Positions 23,666 to 33,835 of a stretch of DNA of 64,000 nucleotides are shown piece by piece. The position numbers were made by a program, and so were the translations under genes. Positions within the stretch are counted from its first letter, which is position 1, and each line of letters begins with the position of its first letter. Below the pieces are notes generated by a model. The model searched no databases, was not told where the DNA came from, and worked only from the letters and a program-made list of their open reading frames with translations. The stretch spans positions 1,054,001 through 1,118,000 of the forward strand of contig VICG01000010.1 in NCBI GenBank assembly GCA_008692225.1, written 5' to 3'. This DNA is from Monilinia fructicola. Taxonomy: Eukaryota; Ascomycota; Leotiomycetes; Helotiales; Sclerotiniaceae.

Positions 23666-23797
23666 CTGCAAAGAGTAAGGGCTAGGAGACTAACAAGAGA
23701 CTAAGAGTGTCATTTTTTATGTTTTGGGGGCGGATGTTCCATGTTTGTGGAGAGTGAGATGGATGGATGAGGATGAACGAGGATGGATGATGAGGAT

Positions 23798-23842
23798 GAT
23801 GAGGGTGATGAGGGTGATGAGGGTGATGAGGGTGATGAGGGT
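23798..23842. repeat. (GATGAGGGT)5 minisatellite
   Basis: Five perfect 9-nt units, preceded by related GGATGA repeats. Confidence 0.9.
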
Positions 23843-23910
23843 GATGCAAATGAAGGGTCCTTATGAGGAGGAAGGCTTGTTTGTAAGATCTTACTTTACC
23901 TTTCCCATTT

Positions 23911-23960
23911 ACCCTGACCTGACCTGACCTGACCTGACCCGACCCGACCTGACCTACCTA
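23911..23960. repeat. CCTGA/CCTAC tandem repeat
   Basis: A run of CCTGA pentamers with two CCCGA variants, leading into CCTACC tetramers. Confidence 0.8.
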
Positions 23961-24370
23961 CCCACCACCTTCCACTACCTACTACCTACCATGTATGGAA
24001 AGGTAAAGTCCCACCACGCCGGCTACGCAAAAGTTGGAAACCGTGTACAGAAGAGTATGATTCGGACCTACATAAAGCTTAGAGAATGATACATATACAT
24101 ACAAGTTACACCCATTCTGTTCTGTTGTTTTCTCAATAACCTTGGAACTACCCACACTTCTTTTTACATCCTTTCTCCTGCGCCTTATATTGCGAGCTTT
24201 TGATTGCCTACCTAGCTTTGACAAACGCAGTGGACTTTTGGTTAGACGACTGTCAAGTGATTTATTACTGTGCTTCGTGCTTCATTGTAAGAGTACAGAC
24301 CCTCGAAGGGACATAAAAGAAAGGACGTCTCGAAGAAGACATCGAGAGGGTTCATCAATATATACTTGAA

Positions 24371-26064
24371 ATGGCTGCGCCGGTAGGTCCAGCGACGAGG
24401 AAGAAGGTGTTGAAAGTGGTTTTCTTTTCGCTGTTATTAGATTTGGTATGTCTCATAGGATTGGCAGATGCGCCCACCAAAGATAGCAAAACTATAGCTA
24501 ACCTGGAACTCACCAACTCTAGATCTCGTATGATATACCTTCGCCATGAAATATGCAGGCAGAAAGACAGCAGACTGACGCGCTACTCTCGTAGATTCAC
24601 ATTCATATTACCCTTATTTCCAAAGCTATTGGAGTTTTATAGGAAGTGAGTTTATTTGATTTCTCCATGTGCGCGGAGATAGCTAATAGTAAAACAGTCT
24701 TGAAGCGCCAACAGCCTTTTCCTCATCATCAGAATCTCCTACTCTCCTCGCGCATATCCTCACATATCTTAACACCTACAAAGCATCATTTGCCAAACCG
24801 ATCGACTCTCGATATGATATTGTCTTGTTGGGCGGCGCTCTTGGGAGTTTGTTCTCGTGCGCAATTATAACTTCCCTATTCCTTTTGACTTGGCTTTACT
24901 AACAATTTCCACCACAGTCTTCTCCAAGCTCTTGCTTCTCCCATAATTGGCACACTCTCGGATAAATATGGCCGCCGCACAGCTCTTCTCGCTAGTATGA
25001 CTGGTAATATTCTCAGCGTCCTGCTTTGGGTTTGCGCCACGGATTTCCGTACCTTTCTCCTCTCTCGCGTTGTAGGCGGACTCTCAGAAGGCAATGTTCA
25101 ACTAGCAATTGCAATTGCAACAGATATATCAGATGAGAAGCAACGTGGTGCAACAATGGCATTGGTGGGAATATGTTTTAGTATTAGCTTTACATTTGGA
25201 CCTGCTCTCGGTGCTTGGCTCAGTACAATTAGTACCGTGCAGGCAAATCCTTTTGCGACGGCTGCAGGGTTCTCGTTGTTTTTGATTGTGGCGGAAACGC
25301 TATACTTGTATATCTGTTTGCCGGAGACACTGCCTAGTAAAGTTGCGCAGGCTAAGTTGAACGGAGAGCCGGTTGCTACGAATGGTGTTACTAAGGCAAC
25401 TGGTTCTTCTGCAAAGAAGACTCAAGCTAAAATAGTATCGGCGAGTACTGATGGGGTAAAGAAGCAGGGAAGAACAAACTCTCACTTCTTACTTAACCTC
25501 ACTCACCTTTCTTTCATTCTATTCTTCTCGGGTATGGAATTTTCTCTGCCATTTATGACATACGATCTTTTTGGATATACATCCGCACTCAATGGCCGTC
25601 TTTTGGGATACATGGGTCTTGTAGCCTCTATTCTTCAGGGTGGTGTAACTCGACGACTTCCACCCCTCCTCTCCGTTCGTATAGGTGTAGTATCATGCCT
25701 CGGAGCACTCTTTCTCCTTGCCCGCATCAATACTGTATCCGGTCTCTACCTAGCCACTACTCTACTTGCGATCACAACTGCAACGGTGGTTACCGGTCTC
25801 AATGCTCTCAGTTCATTTGAGGCAGGCGAGGATGAAAGAGGTGGCAAGCTTGGTAATTTACGCAGTTGGGGCCAGCTTGGAAGAGGTTTAGGACCATTGT
25901 TATTCACGAGTGTCTACTGGTGGGCGGGCAGAGAAGTAGCCTACAGTATCGGGGGGTTGGGACTTCTGGGTGTGTCGCTTTTAGTGACTTTTGGCTTGGA
26001 GACTCCGGGCGGAAAGCAGGGGAAGAAGATCGGCGATGTCAAGACTGAGGTAGAAGATCTATAG
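24371..26064 (+). CDS. major facilitator superfamily transporter (MFSD10/TetA-like)
   Basis: Exons 24371..24445, 24523..24527, 24595..24645, 24698..24856, 24918..26064; 478 residues. A 12-segment MFS protein resembling MFSD10/tetracycline-transporter-like proteins and yeast YCR023C, probably in the vacuolar or another internal membrane; substrate unknown. The first helix reads LLLDLISFTFILPLFPKLL. Motif A appears as GTLSDKYGRR after the second helix. A hydrophilic loop of about 60 residues (KATGSSAKKTQAKIVS) separates the two halves. The second exon is only 5 nt (ATCTC). Without it the first helix cannot be joined in frame, and with it DL-ISF-TFI is restored. All introns are GT-AG, 52-77 nt. 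Confidence 0.88.
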
Positions 26065-27400
26065 ATGAAAATATGGGTGTGATGGAGGCTCGGGTTGCCT
26101 GCAGAACTGCTGCATTCATCACTTGCACTATTCTACGAGACAAAATCGGCAGCTCATTATACTGGTACTCTGAATGATAGCTGAGATCTCACGTGGAGGC
26201 TAATGAAGGAGCTGGGCCCGCTCCGCTACGAATCACCAAGTGTAGGCAGATAGCTACTGGCTTGGACGGGGAAAGGGATATCGGGGTCGAGGCCACGGAT
26301 ATCAGTAGTTGACTTGGGTGCATTGTATCTATAGGAAATGGGGTAGATTGGAATGGGAAGGACGGGAAATGAAAGTATCACCAAGGAATTGTATAAAAGA
26401 ATCAATATATACCTAGGGAAGGAATGGGAAAGGAAGAACTCACAGGATTGGCATTGTATACTCTAGATAGGAAGTAGATTGATTAGCTGTGCAAATAACT
26501 TCAACAAACCCCATACACACTACTCGTCTTCTTCATCCCCCCAATCAGACCAATCTTCACACTTCCTCATACGGGCCGCCTGTCCCCAACCACTCTTCCA
26601 AAAATCAACGACGGATCCCGAACCACCGAACCCCGACGAGCCCACCCGCGAAGACCATCGAAGATCATCACCGCTAGGCTTCCACTGCTACTTAGTCTGC
26701 TATCCATACGCGTTGCTCCCCTCCCAATCTGCAGGTACCCACGGTCCCTACAAGCCGCGGGGGAAAGGGCAACACACACTCCCCGCGAGCTGCGTATCCC
26801 GGGGGGGAGGGGAAGGAAGGAAGGAAGGAAGGCCCCTGAGGTCCCCAGATCTAGGTCTAGGCCTAGGTTCGTTGGAACGAGGAAGTTATGCACCAAGTCC
26901 CGGGTCCCGGGTTCCGGCGAGCTCAACTTTTCGGATATGGAGGGAAGGGGGGAAGCGATGGGCGGGCGAGCGTCTTTGTATTCTTGTCTACGCTTAAGTC
27001 GCTTGGCTTTTGGGGGTACAGTATTTGGTGGAGTCCCATGATCTACTAGGTAATTAATTATCCATGTCCTTGTCCTTGTCTATGGTGGCCTATTGAAGGG
27101 ATCTGTTGAGATTACCTGCGCGCACCTGCGCTTGACTTGGGGGATGGTTGCGTGTGGTCGTTGAATTATATTAACTGCTCTGTTGCCCTAAGTTTCCATA
27201 CCCAAGCTCTGATCTGAGAAGTTTCCTTCTAGTTTCTTCTCTGGCTTTTTCTTCCATTCTATGTACAAATGCATCAAAAAATTTATTGGTCCAATCTTTA
27301 CTATTAGAGAGCCAGTGAAAGAAGGCCGTGTAACTCTATTTGCCTATTCCCAACTGCCACATATCCATTATTCGAACTCTCTCTCTCTCTTCCGTACAAA
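26065..27400. other. spacer between convergent MFS and lipase genes
   Basis: 1.34 kb without a supported gene. A 172-codon frame at 26479-26997 is compositionally biased (Pro/Ser/His-rich, from C/T-rich DNA), overlaps an equally long antisense frame and has no family resemblance. A GGAA repeat lies at about 26811-26830. Confidence 0.45.
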
Positions 27401-29743
27401 TTATACCTCCTCTTTCTTATCCGACTTCCTCCTCAACACTCCCCCAAAAGTCCTCATACTCCCACCTCTTTTACCATTCTCCTTCCTCGCATCGCTCGCA
27501 CTCCCACTACTGTAATCTCTACTTTTATTCACATCACTTGTATACACGTCTTCTTTTCCTCTAACACCCTCCCCAAGCCCAGACACTACACCACCTACAA
27601 CACGCCCCACACCAAGACTAATACCACCTCCGCCGATACTCCCAGGCCTGCTTTTGTTTCCTTTTGTTTCGAAGGAGATATTGCTGCCTATGGAGCTGCT
27701 GCGGAGGGGGGTACGAAGGCGGAAGGAAGTAGGTGTTTGGATATGGGAGTCACGCTGTGGGGAAGGTGTGGTGATGGGACTCTGACGATTAGAGTGAGGT
27801 GGGGGCGTGGAAGGTTCTCCTTGTGAGCTTCTTGGGTGGTTTTGAGATTTAGGTTTGAGGGCACGATGTAAGCCATTGAATTGAGGGAAGGGTTCAGACA
27901 CATTGGGGCCAACGGGTGAAGTCTCAGATGAATCATCATCATTTATGTAGGAATTTTGGGAGTTAAGCTTAACTCTTTTTCGTGCACTGTTATGGTTATA
28001 CGTAGGATCAGTCATTTTAAGGTCGGCTGATGATTCGTCGCCAAGTTGTAGTGTGGCATTTGGGTCGGATTGAGTTCCACTATCTTCTTCACTTAAGTAA
28101 GTCAATAGCTTGTTATTGTTATTACCGATACGCATTGAGTTGGTACGAGCCCGATTGTAGTGCTCGTATTCTTCTTTCGAGTGATCTGCATTATAGAAAG
28201 ATTCCAGAGCGTCGAAAACGTGCGGGAAGACGAGGGTTTCTACTTCACGAGCCCAGAGAAAATCGAGATGCTCGTAATGGGGAATCTCAATGGCGGTTGT
28301 GTGAGCGGGAAGCTCTTTCAACATTACATTGATGTCAACTAGTGAGTCGCTGCCACCATACAACAATACAATCGGTGTTTTGATGTTGCGGGTGGGAAAT
28401 TTAGCGACTTTCGTGTATTTGCTGACACCACCTAAAACGCGCTGTGGCTCATCATCGTACATTTGAAATGACTTGGTACGGATGATCTGGAACCAGTGCA
28501 CAACAGATTTGGTGCTAGTGAAAGAATAGAGATGAGGGTATGCTGCGAGTTTTTGTGATGTGGAAATGTTTTTGGCGTGCCAGCCGAAGAGAAACGATAG
28601 TCCCATGTCAATAAGACGAACGAAAATTGGAGGGTAGAGTATTGACTGCCACATTGTTGCCGATGACAGAATTGATCGACGACCGAAAAGGAGAAATAGA
28701 ACTTGAGGTGATGCTTTGACAAGTGCATCTACAATTCCATTTGAAAGACCAGCGGGAGACATAGCAGGTGCAAGAGCAATGAATACATTTACTTGATCAT
28801 TGAGCTTCGGATGAACAGCTAAAGTTGCAAATGCTTGAGCTGTTCCTTGCGAGAATCCAATGTATGAGAGCGAAGGCGCAGAAGTGGTGTCTAGGATGTA
28901 TTGTATGGTGTCTGGAATATCATGGAAGGCGAATTCGTCTATCGAGAAGTTCCAAAAAGCTATCTCTGATGGTGAGTGGTGGATCGACTTCTTGGAGTAC
29001 TTGTTTCCACGGTTGTTTCCAAGCTACAGATATTCAGTCGACTATATGAGTGTAGATCAATATGTATCAAACTTACCCAGACATCATATCCTCTTTCTAC
29101 CAGGGTAAATGCTAAACATCGCTCCTTATCAGTTAAACACACCCATACCTCACTATTCATGAGCAAGCCATGATGTAGATAAACAACAGGCTTTTTGGTG
29201 CTATCTGGCCCACTATTGACTTTTGTACTCTCTTCTCCTTTCTTCCACCCGAGTCGGTGAACACATAGCAGATAACCATCTCCGGTCTGTACTACGTGTT
29301 CCTCAGCATAATAACCAGCTAATTCGCAGAGATCTACAAAGTCTGAAGCATTTCGAATCGAGGTAGATATATCTGGGTTTGTCAGCCCCGTTCCTGGTTT
29401 GCATTCCACTGAAGGGCTGCTCCAACCTTGCTTTCGGGTCTCTGATCTCTTAGCTGCCGCAGATGTGAATCGGTTGAAAAGCCCGCCTTGAAGCTCGATA
29501 GCATAATTTTAGGATCGTTGAAGCTGTGCCATGGTTAGCTTATGCTACCGAGTATAGACAGAAATGGTATCAAACACACGTAGCGCAAGCGTCAATATTC
29601 TAATTACTGCTTCCAATCCAACAAGAAAAAAAGAGCTGATCAGCGCCAGATATTCGCTCCTGTATAATCAATCAACAACTGCGGAACATATCAACCAAAC
29701 ACAGAACTTACAGACAGAGGCGTCCGATGAATGGAAGATACAT
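27401..29743 (-). CDS. AB-hydrolase lipase, sterol esterase TGL1-like
   Basis: Exons complement(27401..29023, 29077..29493, 29560..29659, 29712..29743), about 723 residues. Related to yeast Tgl1/Yeh steryl ester hydrolases of lipid droplets or plasma membrane. The N-terminus MYLPFIGRL and the following hydrophobic stretch form the membrane anchor. Then come the lid/AB-hydrolase lipase block ASDFVDLCELAGYYAEEHVV, the oxyanion region YLHHGLLMNSEVW, the nucleophile GFSQG (Ser241), Asp409 in GGSDSLVD and His435 in HYEHLDF. From about 450 to the end it is Ser/Pro/Gly-rich and probably disordered, longer than yeast Tgl1. The 29494-29559 intron has a weak donor (GTCTAT), chosen because an in-frame TAA at 29507-29509 must be removed; that junction is uncertain. 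Confidence 0.87.
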
Positions 29744-30691
29744 TGCGTTGGGTATATTTCTTCTATCGAGGATCTATTTGCGCGGTGAGAGAGTTTAGTA
29801 TCATGAGAGAAGAAAGCTTGACCGCAAAACAGATAAAGAGCTCAATATATCTGATATAAGGTTCTATAAAGTCTAGATCTCTTGTGCCTGCGAAGAGATC
29901 ATGTTAGTCAAAGGATTGACGTGGATACCGCTCTCGAGTGCATACACGTAGGAATCCAATCGTTACCAACGTTTCACTCATATCACATCCACTTTCACAT
30001 GCCAATTGCACGCCGCCTTCACTTCATTTGCGCCTGAGTTTTTAGATAGTTGGCTGTGGATAATTCTTCTGACGGATCAAACAAGGAAAAGTTAAGAGGA
30101 ACAACTGTTAAATGTCAAATATAGATATATCAAATACAATACTTGACAATGGATATGTTACGAGTAGACGATCACATTAATAAATGACTGAACTATGTCT
30201 GTCGTCCAGATTCCTTTATTACTCAGTGGCGCTTTGGAATCTGGGGGTAGCTTGAACTCAATCTAGGTCGAGACGGGTAATCTACGGGTATCTATTAGAT
30301 AAAGTAGCTTCCGTGCAAACTTCAAAGACTTTTGAAAGTTGGCGCCTTATAAGGCTAAAAGTTATTGCAGGTTATTACTAACCTACCGTCCGGGTGCCTA
30401 CTCCGTACTACAGTCCAGTAGTATCCGGAGTAGGACAGTACTAGCGGGAGGTACCAGAGGTGGTCACTGGTCACTTATTGTTATTAGTAAGTGTGAACCT
30501 TAAGTATTAGGTAAGCAGCCTCAAGGTTAATCAGTGAACTTTGTTTGTGCCTGAGAATTGCATTGTCTATGACAACCAACCGTACGTACCATACCTCCTC
30601 CAAGGTTTCTGCTTTGATTCAGTCTTCGACATTTCAAAACTAGAAACGTAATTGATCTTATCTCCAAATTACCAAAGAAAATCCATTTGAT
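29744..30691. other. divergent spacer, lipase / Pet191
   Basis: 948 bp between divergent starts. No gene. AT-rich around 30050-30200. Repeated TACTCCGTAC/CCGGAGTAG-like words lie at about 30398-30440. Confidence 0.45.
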
Positions 30692-31123
30692 ATGCCGAGT
30701 TCTTGCCAAGATATCCGTTCGCATCTTCCCTTCCTCTCTTCATTGCCCGGCTAACTTCATTCCGCAGGAGCTGCATTAGCACAATGCCTCCAAGAGTCGG
30801 ACTGCGTCATGGTGTACCGCAATAAACCTTCGGATTGTCTACGAGCTCCTCTCCTCGAAACCATGCCGACCAAGTGTCAGCAGTTGAAGAAGGGCTATGG
30901 CGAATGTAAACGAGGATTGGTTGATATGCGCAAACGATTCAGAGGTAATCAACCAATTTCTCTGAGCAAGGAGCTTGAAGGAGGTGGAGAGAGAAATACC
31001 GGTGGACATATGCTATATGCTGGAAAGCCGGCATTTGATAGCGGTGTCAAGGAGACAAGTGGGAATGAGCCCGAGGAAAAAGACTGGAGGCAATTGGAGA
31101 ACGAAAGGTACAGAAAGGAGTAG
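30692..31123 (+). CDS. pet191: cytochrome c oxidase assembly factor Pet191/Coa5
   Basis: Exons 30692..30716 and 30768..31123, 126 residues. A small twin-CX9C protein of the mitochondrial intermembrane space needed for complex IV assembly, probably imported by Mia40. Cysteines: C5-x9-C15, C21-x10-C32 and then CQQLKKGYGEC (another CX9C). The block ESDCVMVYRNKPSDCLR is highly characteristic. The first exon is 25 nt (MPSSCQDI); the 51-nt intron (GTTCGC...CTAAC...CCGCAG) joins codon CGA for Arg9. The C-terminal extension (about 75-126) contains the fungal-typical GGHMLYAGKPAF and DWRQLENERYRKE. Confidence 0.93.
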
Positions 31124-32122
31124 AAACCGATCCTGTGCTTTGGAAGGGGGTTATCCGGTGTCATATTTATGTCCGCTGGAATTAGGACTATTCACTGCAT
31201 TGAAAGGCGTTCAGTCAATATACATCCAAGGCATTATGCAGCCACGGTTGATTATCACAACGAAAATTGTAAGGAAACCCCAATCAAACCACAGATATCA
31301 CTCATAATAATACATCATTTTCCAGGATTCTTATTGAAAGGCTTTTACACTTCCTTCTGGCCACCTCTGACTCCACGCCATTGTTGACTTTCCCTTTCAT
31401 GGATTGAGGCGGATCTTATCACCGGTGGGCCGCTCGAACGGTAAATCGGATCTAGACTTCTATGCCTACAGAACCCTATTTGCTTGTTTTCTGTGTAACT
31501 CACGGAGAATGGGCATCAAGGGGACCGAAGTATAAATTTCCATCCCATTCGGGGTTTTCGGCCGAGAAAACAATCAGCCATGTGTCATTGACACAGAGAA
31601 CGACATTTCGAAGAATATGAACTTGCTGTATAATCACCAGTGTGCATTTATTGCATGCATCTGTAGCACAGACGCCCGGCTTTGCCTTTTCATACACCTT
31701 TTTATATTCCTATGCCTATGCCTATGCCTATGCCTATGCTTATGCCTATGCGCCTATGCATCACTACTCGGCAAAAGCCCATGATGCTGCAGATTCGGCA
31801 AAGGCGGCTTAAAGTCGGATTGAAGATTGATAATTCGTAGTACAGGATTTTGAAAGAAGCCTTTCGGTCATTGGTTTTGCAGTAGAACAATCACAGTTTG
31901 AGAAAATTCGAGTTTGGTATTGTCCCTGCCTAGAGAGAGTTCTCTGCTATTGGTACTATCCATTTTCCTGCTATCGTTCCCATGATTAGCTCTAGTTTTT
32001 GCCCATCCATCCTATATCACAACACCCCATAAAACAAGTTCGCAGAGAGGGTGTTCATTCTCCCACTAAATGTCCAACCTAAAAATATACACAGCTCCGG
32101 ATCATTATAGTCCTCCATTCAC
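31124..32122. other. convergent spacer, Pet191 / bZIP
   Basis: 999 bp with no supported gene. Contains a CCTATG hexamer array (31709-31738 plus degenerate units to about 31758). Confidence 0.5.
31709..31758. repeat. (CCTATG)n tandem repeat
   Basis: Five perfect hexamers followed by three diverged ones. Confidence 0.85.
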
Positions 32123-32951
32123 TCAAGTCCTCCAAGGCTGAATTTGTTCCAACGTTCCAGCGCCATCCATCCACCCCCCTATCAGATCACTACTCGACGA
32201 CTTTTCGCGTTGTACCTGCTCATATCGACTCAGTAAATCTTGGTACATATCACTAAGATTATGCAACTCGGTACTGAGCATCTTCACCTGGTCTTCGAGT
32301 CGTTGACGTTCGTTTGCTTGGCGTTTTCGGAAATTCCTTTGAGACACGCGATTCTGCACAAGCCGCCTCTGGGAAGAGTTAGGGCGAGTTTACATAAATA
32401 AGAGGAAATCCTTACCATCTTTTGCGCAGGAGTTTTTTCCGATATTGAGTCCGCCGAATCATGCGATGTCTCTCGTGTGCGAGTACCTTGAGATTTAGGT
32501 TTCCGTTCGCGAGCGGCGCGATTTTGACTTCGCTGCTATACTTCATTAGCTCAGAGAACAAGAACTGCCTCTATCCAAGATATTGCTGTATGCTCTTACC
32601 GATTCATTCGGCACCTCTTCGTTCATATCGTTTATTTCCGATCCACCCATTCTTCCGCTGTGTTTCGTCGAAGTGCTCTGATCCAATTCCGGTACCGTGG
32701 ACATATCAATGGTATCAAGATATGGGCTCGGATATGGTGGTATAGTATATGTACTATCCGCCTGTGAGATCATACAGGTTGTCTGTTCGTCATGTTAGTG
32801 TCTTGATTTTAATGAGCCCAGGAATCGACCATACATATGGAAAGGCAGATTGGAATGCGTCAGTATTCATATCACACGGAGCATCTTGTTCAAATGTCAT
32901 AGAATTTGGTGAAGGAGGAGAGTACCAAATTGGAGTAGAAATTGCCATCAT
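32123..32951 (-). CDS. bZIP transcription factor
   Basis: Exons complement(32123..32368, 32416..32535, 32600..32782, 32835..32951), 221 residues. DNA-binding regulator expected in the nucleus. The basic region is QNRVSQRNFRKRQ (145-157), with the N-x-x-[AS]-Q-x-x-F-R pattern of fungal Yap/AP-1-like factors, followed by a short leucine zipper with Leu164, 171, 178 and 185. The N-terminal 100 residues are Ser/Thr/Pro/Asp-rich, a likely activation region. Exon 3 adds a second Arg-rich patch, QRSQNRAARERK, about 40 residues before the real basic region. The ATG at 32951 is followed by another at 32948; either could be used. All introns are GT-AG of 47-64 nt. Target genes cannot be inferred. Confidence 0.88.
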
Positions 32952-33835
32952 TTATTGAATTGTGTATTGGAAGATTTAGCTTGTGCAAGTTTGAAGTTGT
33001 TAGGACAATTGTTTTCGCTTCAGATTAAGTCTGTACGTCGAAGTCCTTGAAGGATATGAAAGTATATATAATCAGTAATCAATTATGACACCAAAAGCTT
33101 ATAAAACCTCCAACCGCCGTGGATTTCCGATTTTCTAGGCAGCGGCGGCGGATGTCGCACAATCCAAATTTATAGCCTTTTAATAGGCTATTTCAATGAC
33201 ACACACCATAAAAATTCCTGCTTACATATCCGAGACGGCAACTAAGAAAACCCGTAGAAGAATCGATCTATTTTTTAATGCCCGCCTTTTCAGGGGTCCG
33301 AACTGGGTCTGACATCATTTTCACAGGTATTTTAGTCGGTGAGGGGGCAGCCACACTATAGAAGTAAAGTCTTTTGTGTTGCGATCTTTGGGATACCCAA
33401 ACCTCTTCGGGAACTGGTCGCACAAAACGAACGCTTTTTATCCTAAATGCAGGAATGACGAGACTTACCAAATCGGGAGCGTGCACTTTTTCTTCTGGGG
33501 ATCCACGTGTATAGCCCATCTTCTCTTGAGCTTGGTATTCTCCCGCGGTGTATCTGCAGAGTCAGCCAGAGCTTTTGGTTTCTATTGGATGCCGAATCGA
33601 GTTACTCAATTGGGCGTTGGATTTGCGTTTTTAAGGTGCATGCATCGGCGTTTCCGCGTCGTTCAAAGTTGATTATAGAGAAGGGTTTACGAATAGACCT
33701 TATATCCAGAGTTTCATTCCGTTGATCTAATAAGCCTCCTTCTCTATATCCGCTAGATAAGCAAATTATAGCTTTGTAATCGTAGTATATTCTGCAGTTG
33801 AGGAGACACTGCTGATATAACGGTTCAAGAACTAT
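32952..33835. other. spacer between bZIP and transcription-factor-like gene
   Basis: 884 bp. An 83-codon minus-strand frame (33268-33519) begins with ATG and contains a perfect GTAAGT donor, but no convincing second exon or family was found. Otherwise AT-rich and non-coding. Confidence 0.4.

Larger units (their letters stand above)
22266..24370. other. repeat-rich spacer, 2.1 kb
   Basis: Contains several tandem repeats (separate entries), an imperfect direct repeat near 23168 and 23300 and a possible minus-strand coding fragment at 23331-23665. The last 350 bp before the MFS gene hold its promoter. Confidence 0.5.

Noticed and set aside
26479..26997. 172-codon + frame
   Set aside because: Biased composition from C/T-rich DNA, competing antisense frame, no family or introns.
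33268..33519. 83-codon minus-strand frame with internal GTAAGT
   Set aside because: The nearest acceptor would give a 26-nt intron and the next gives a product of only about 24 residues; no family seen.
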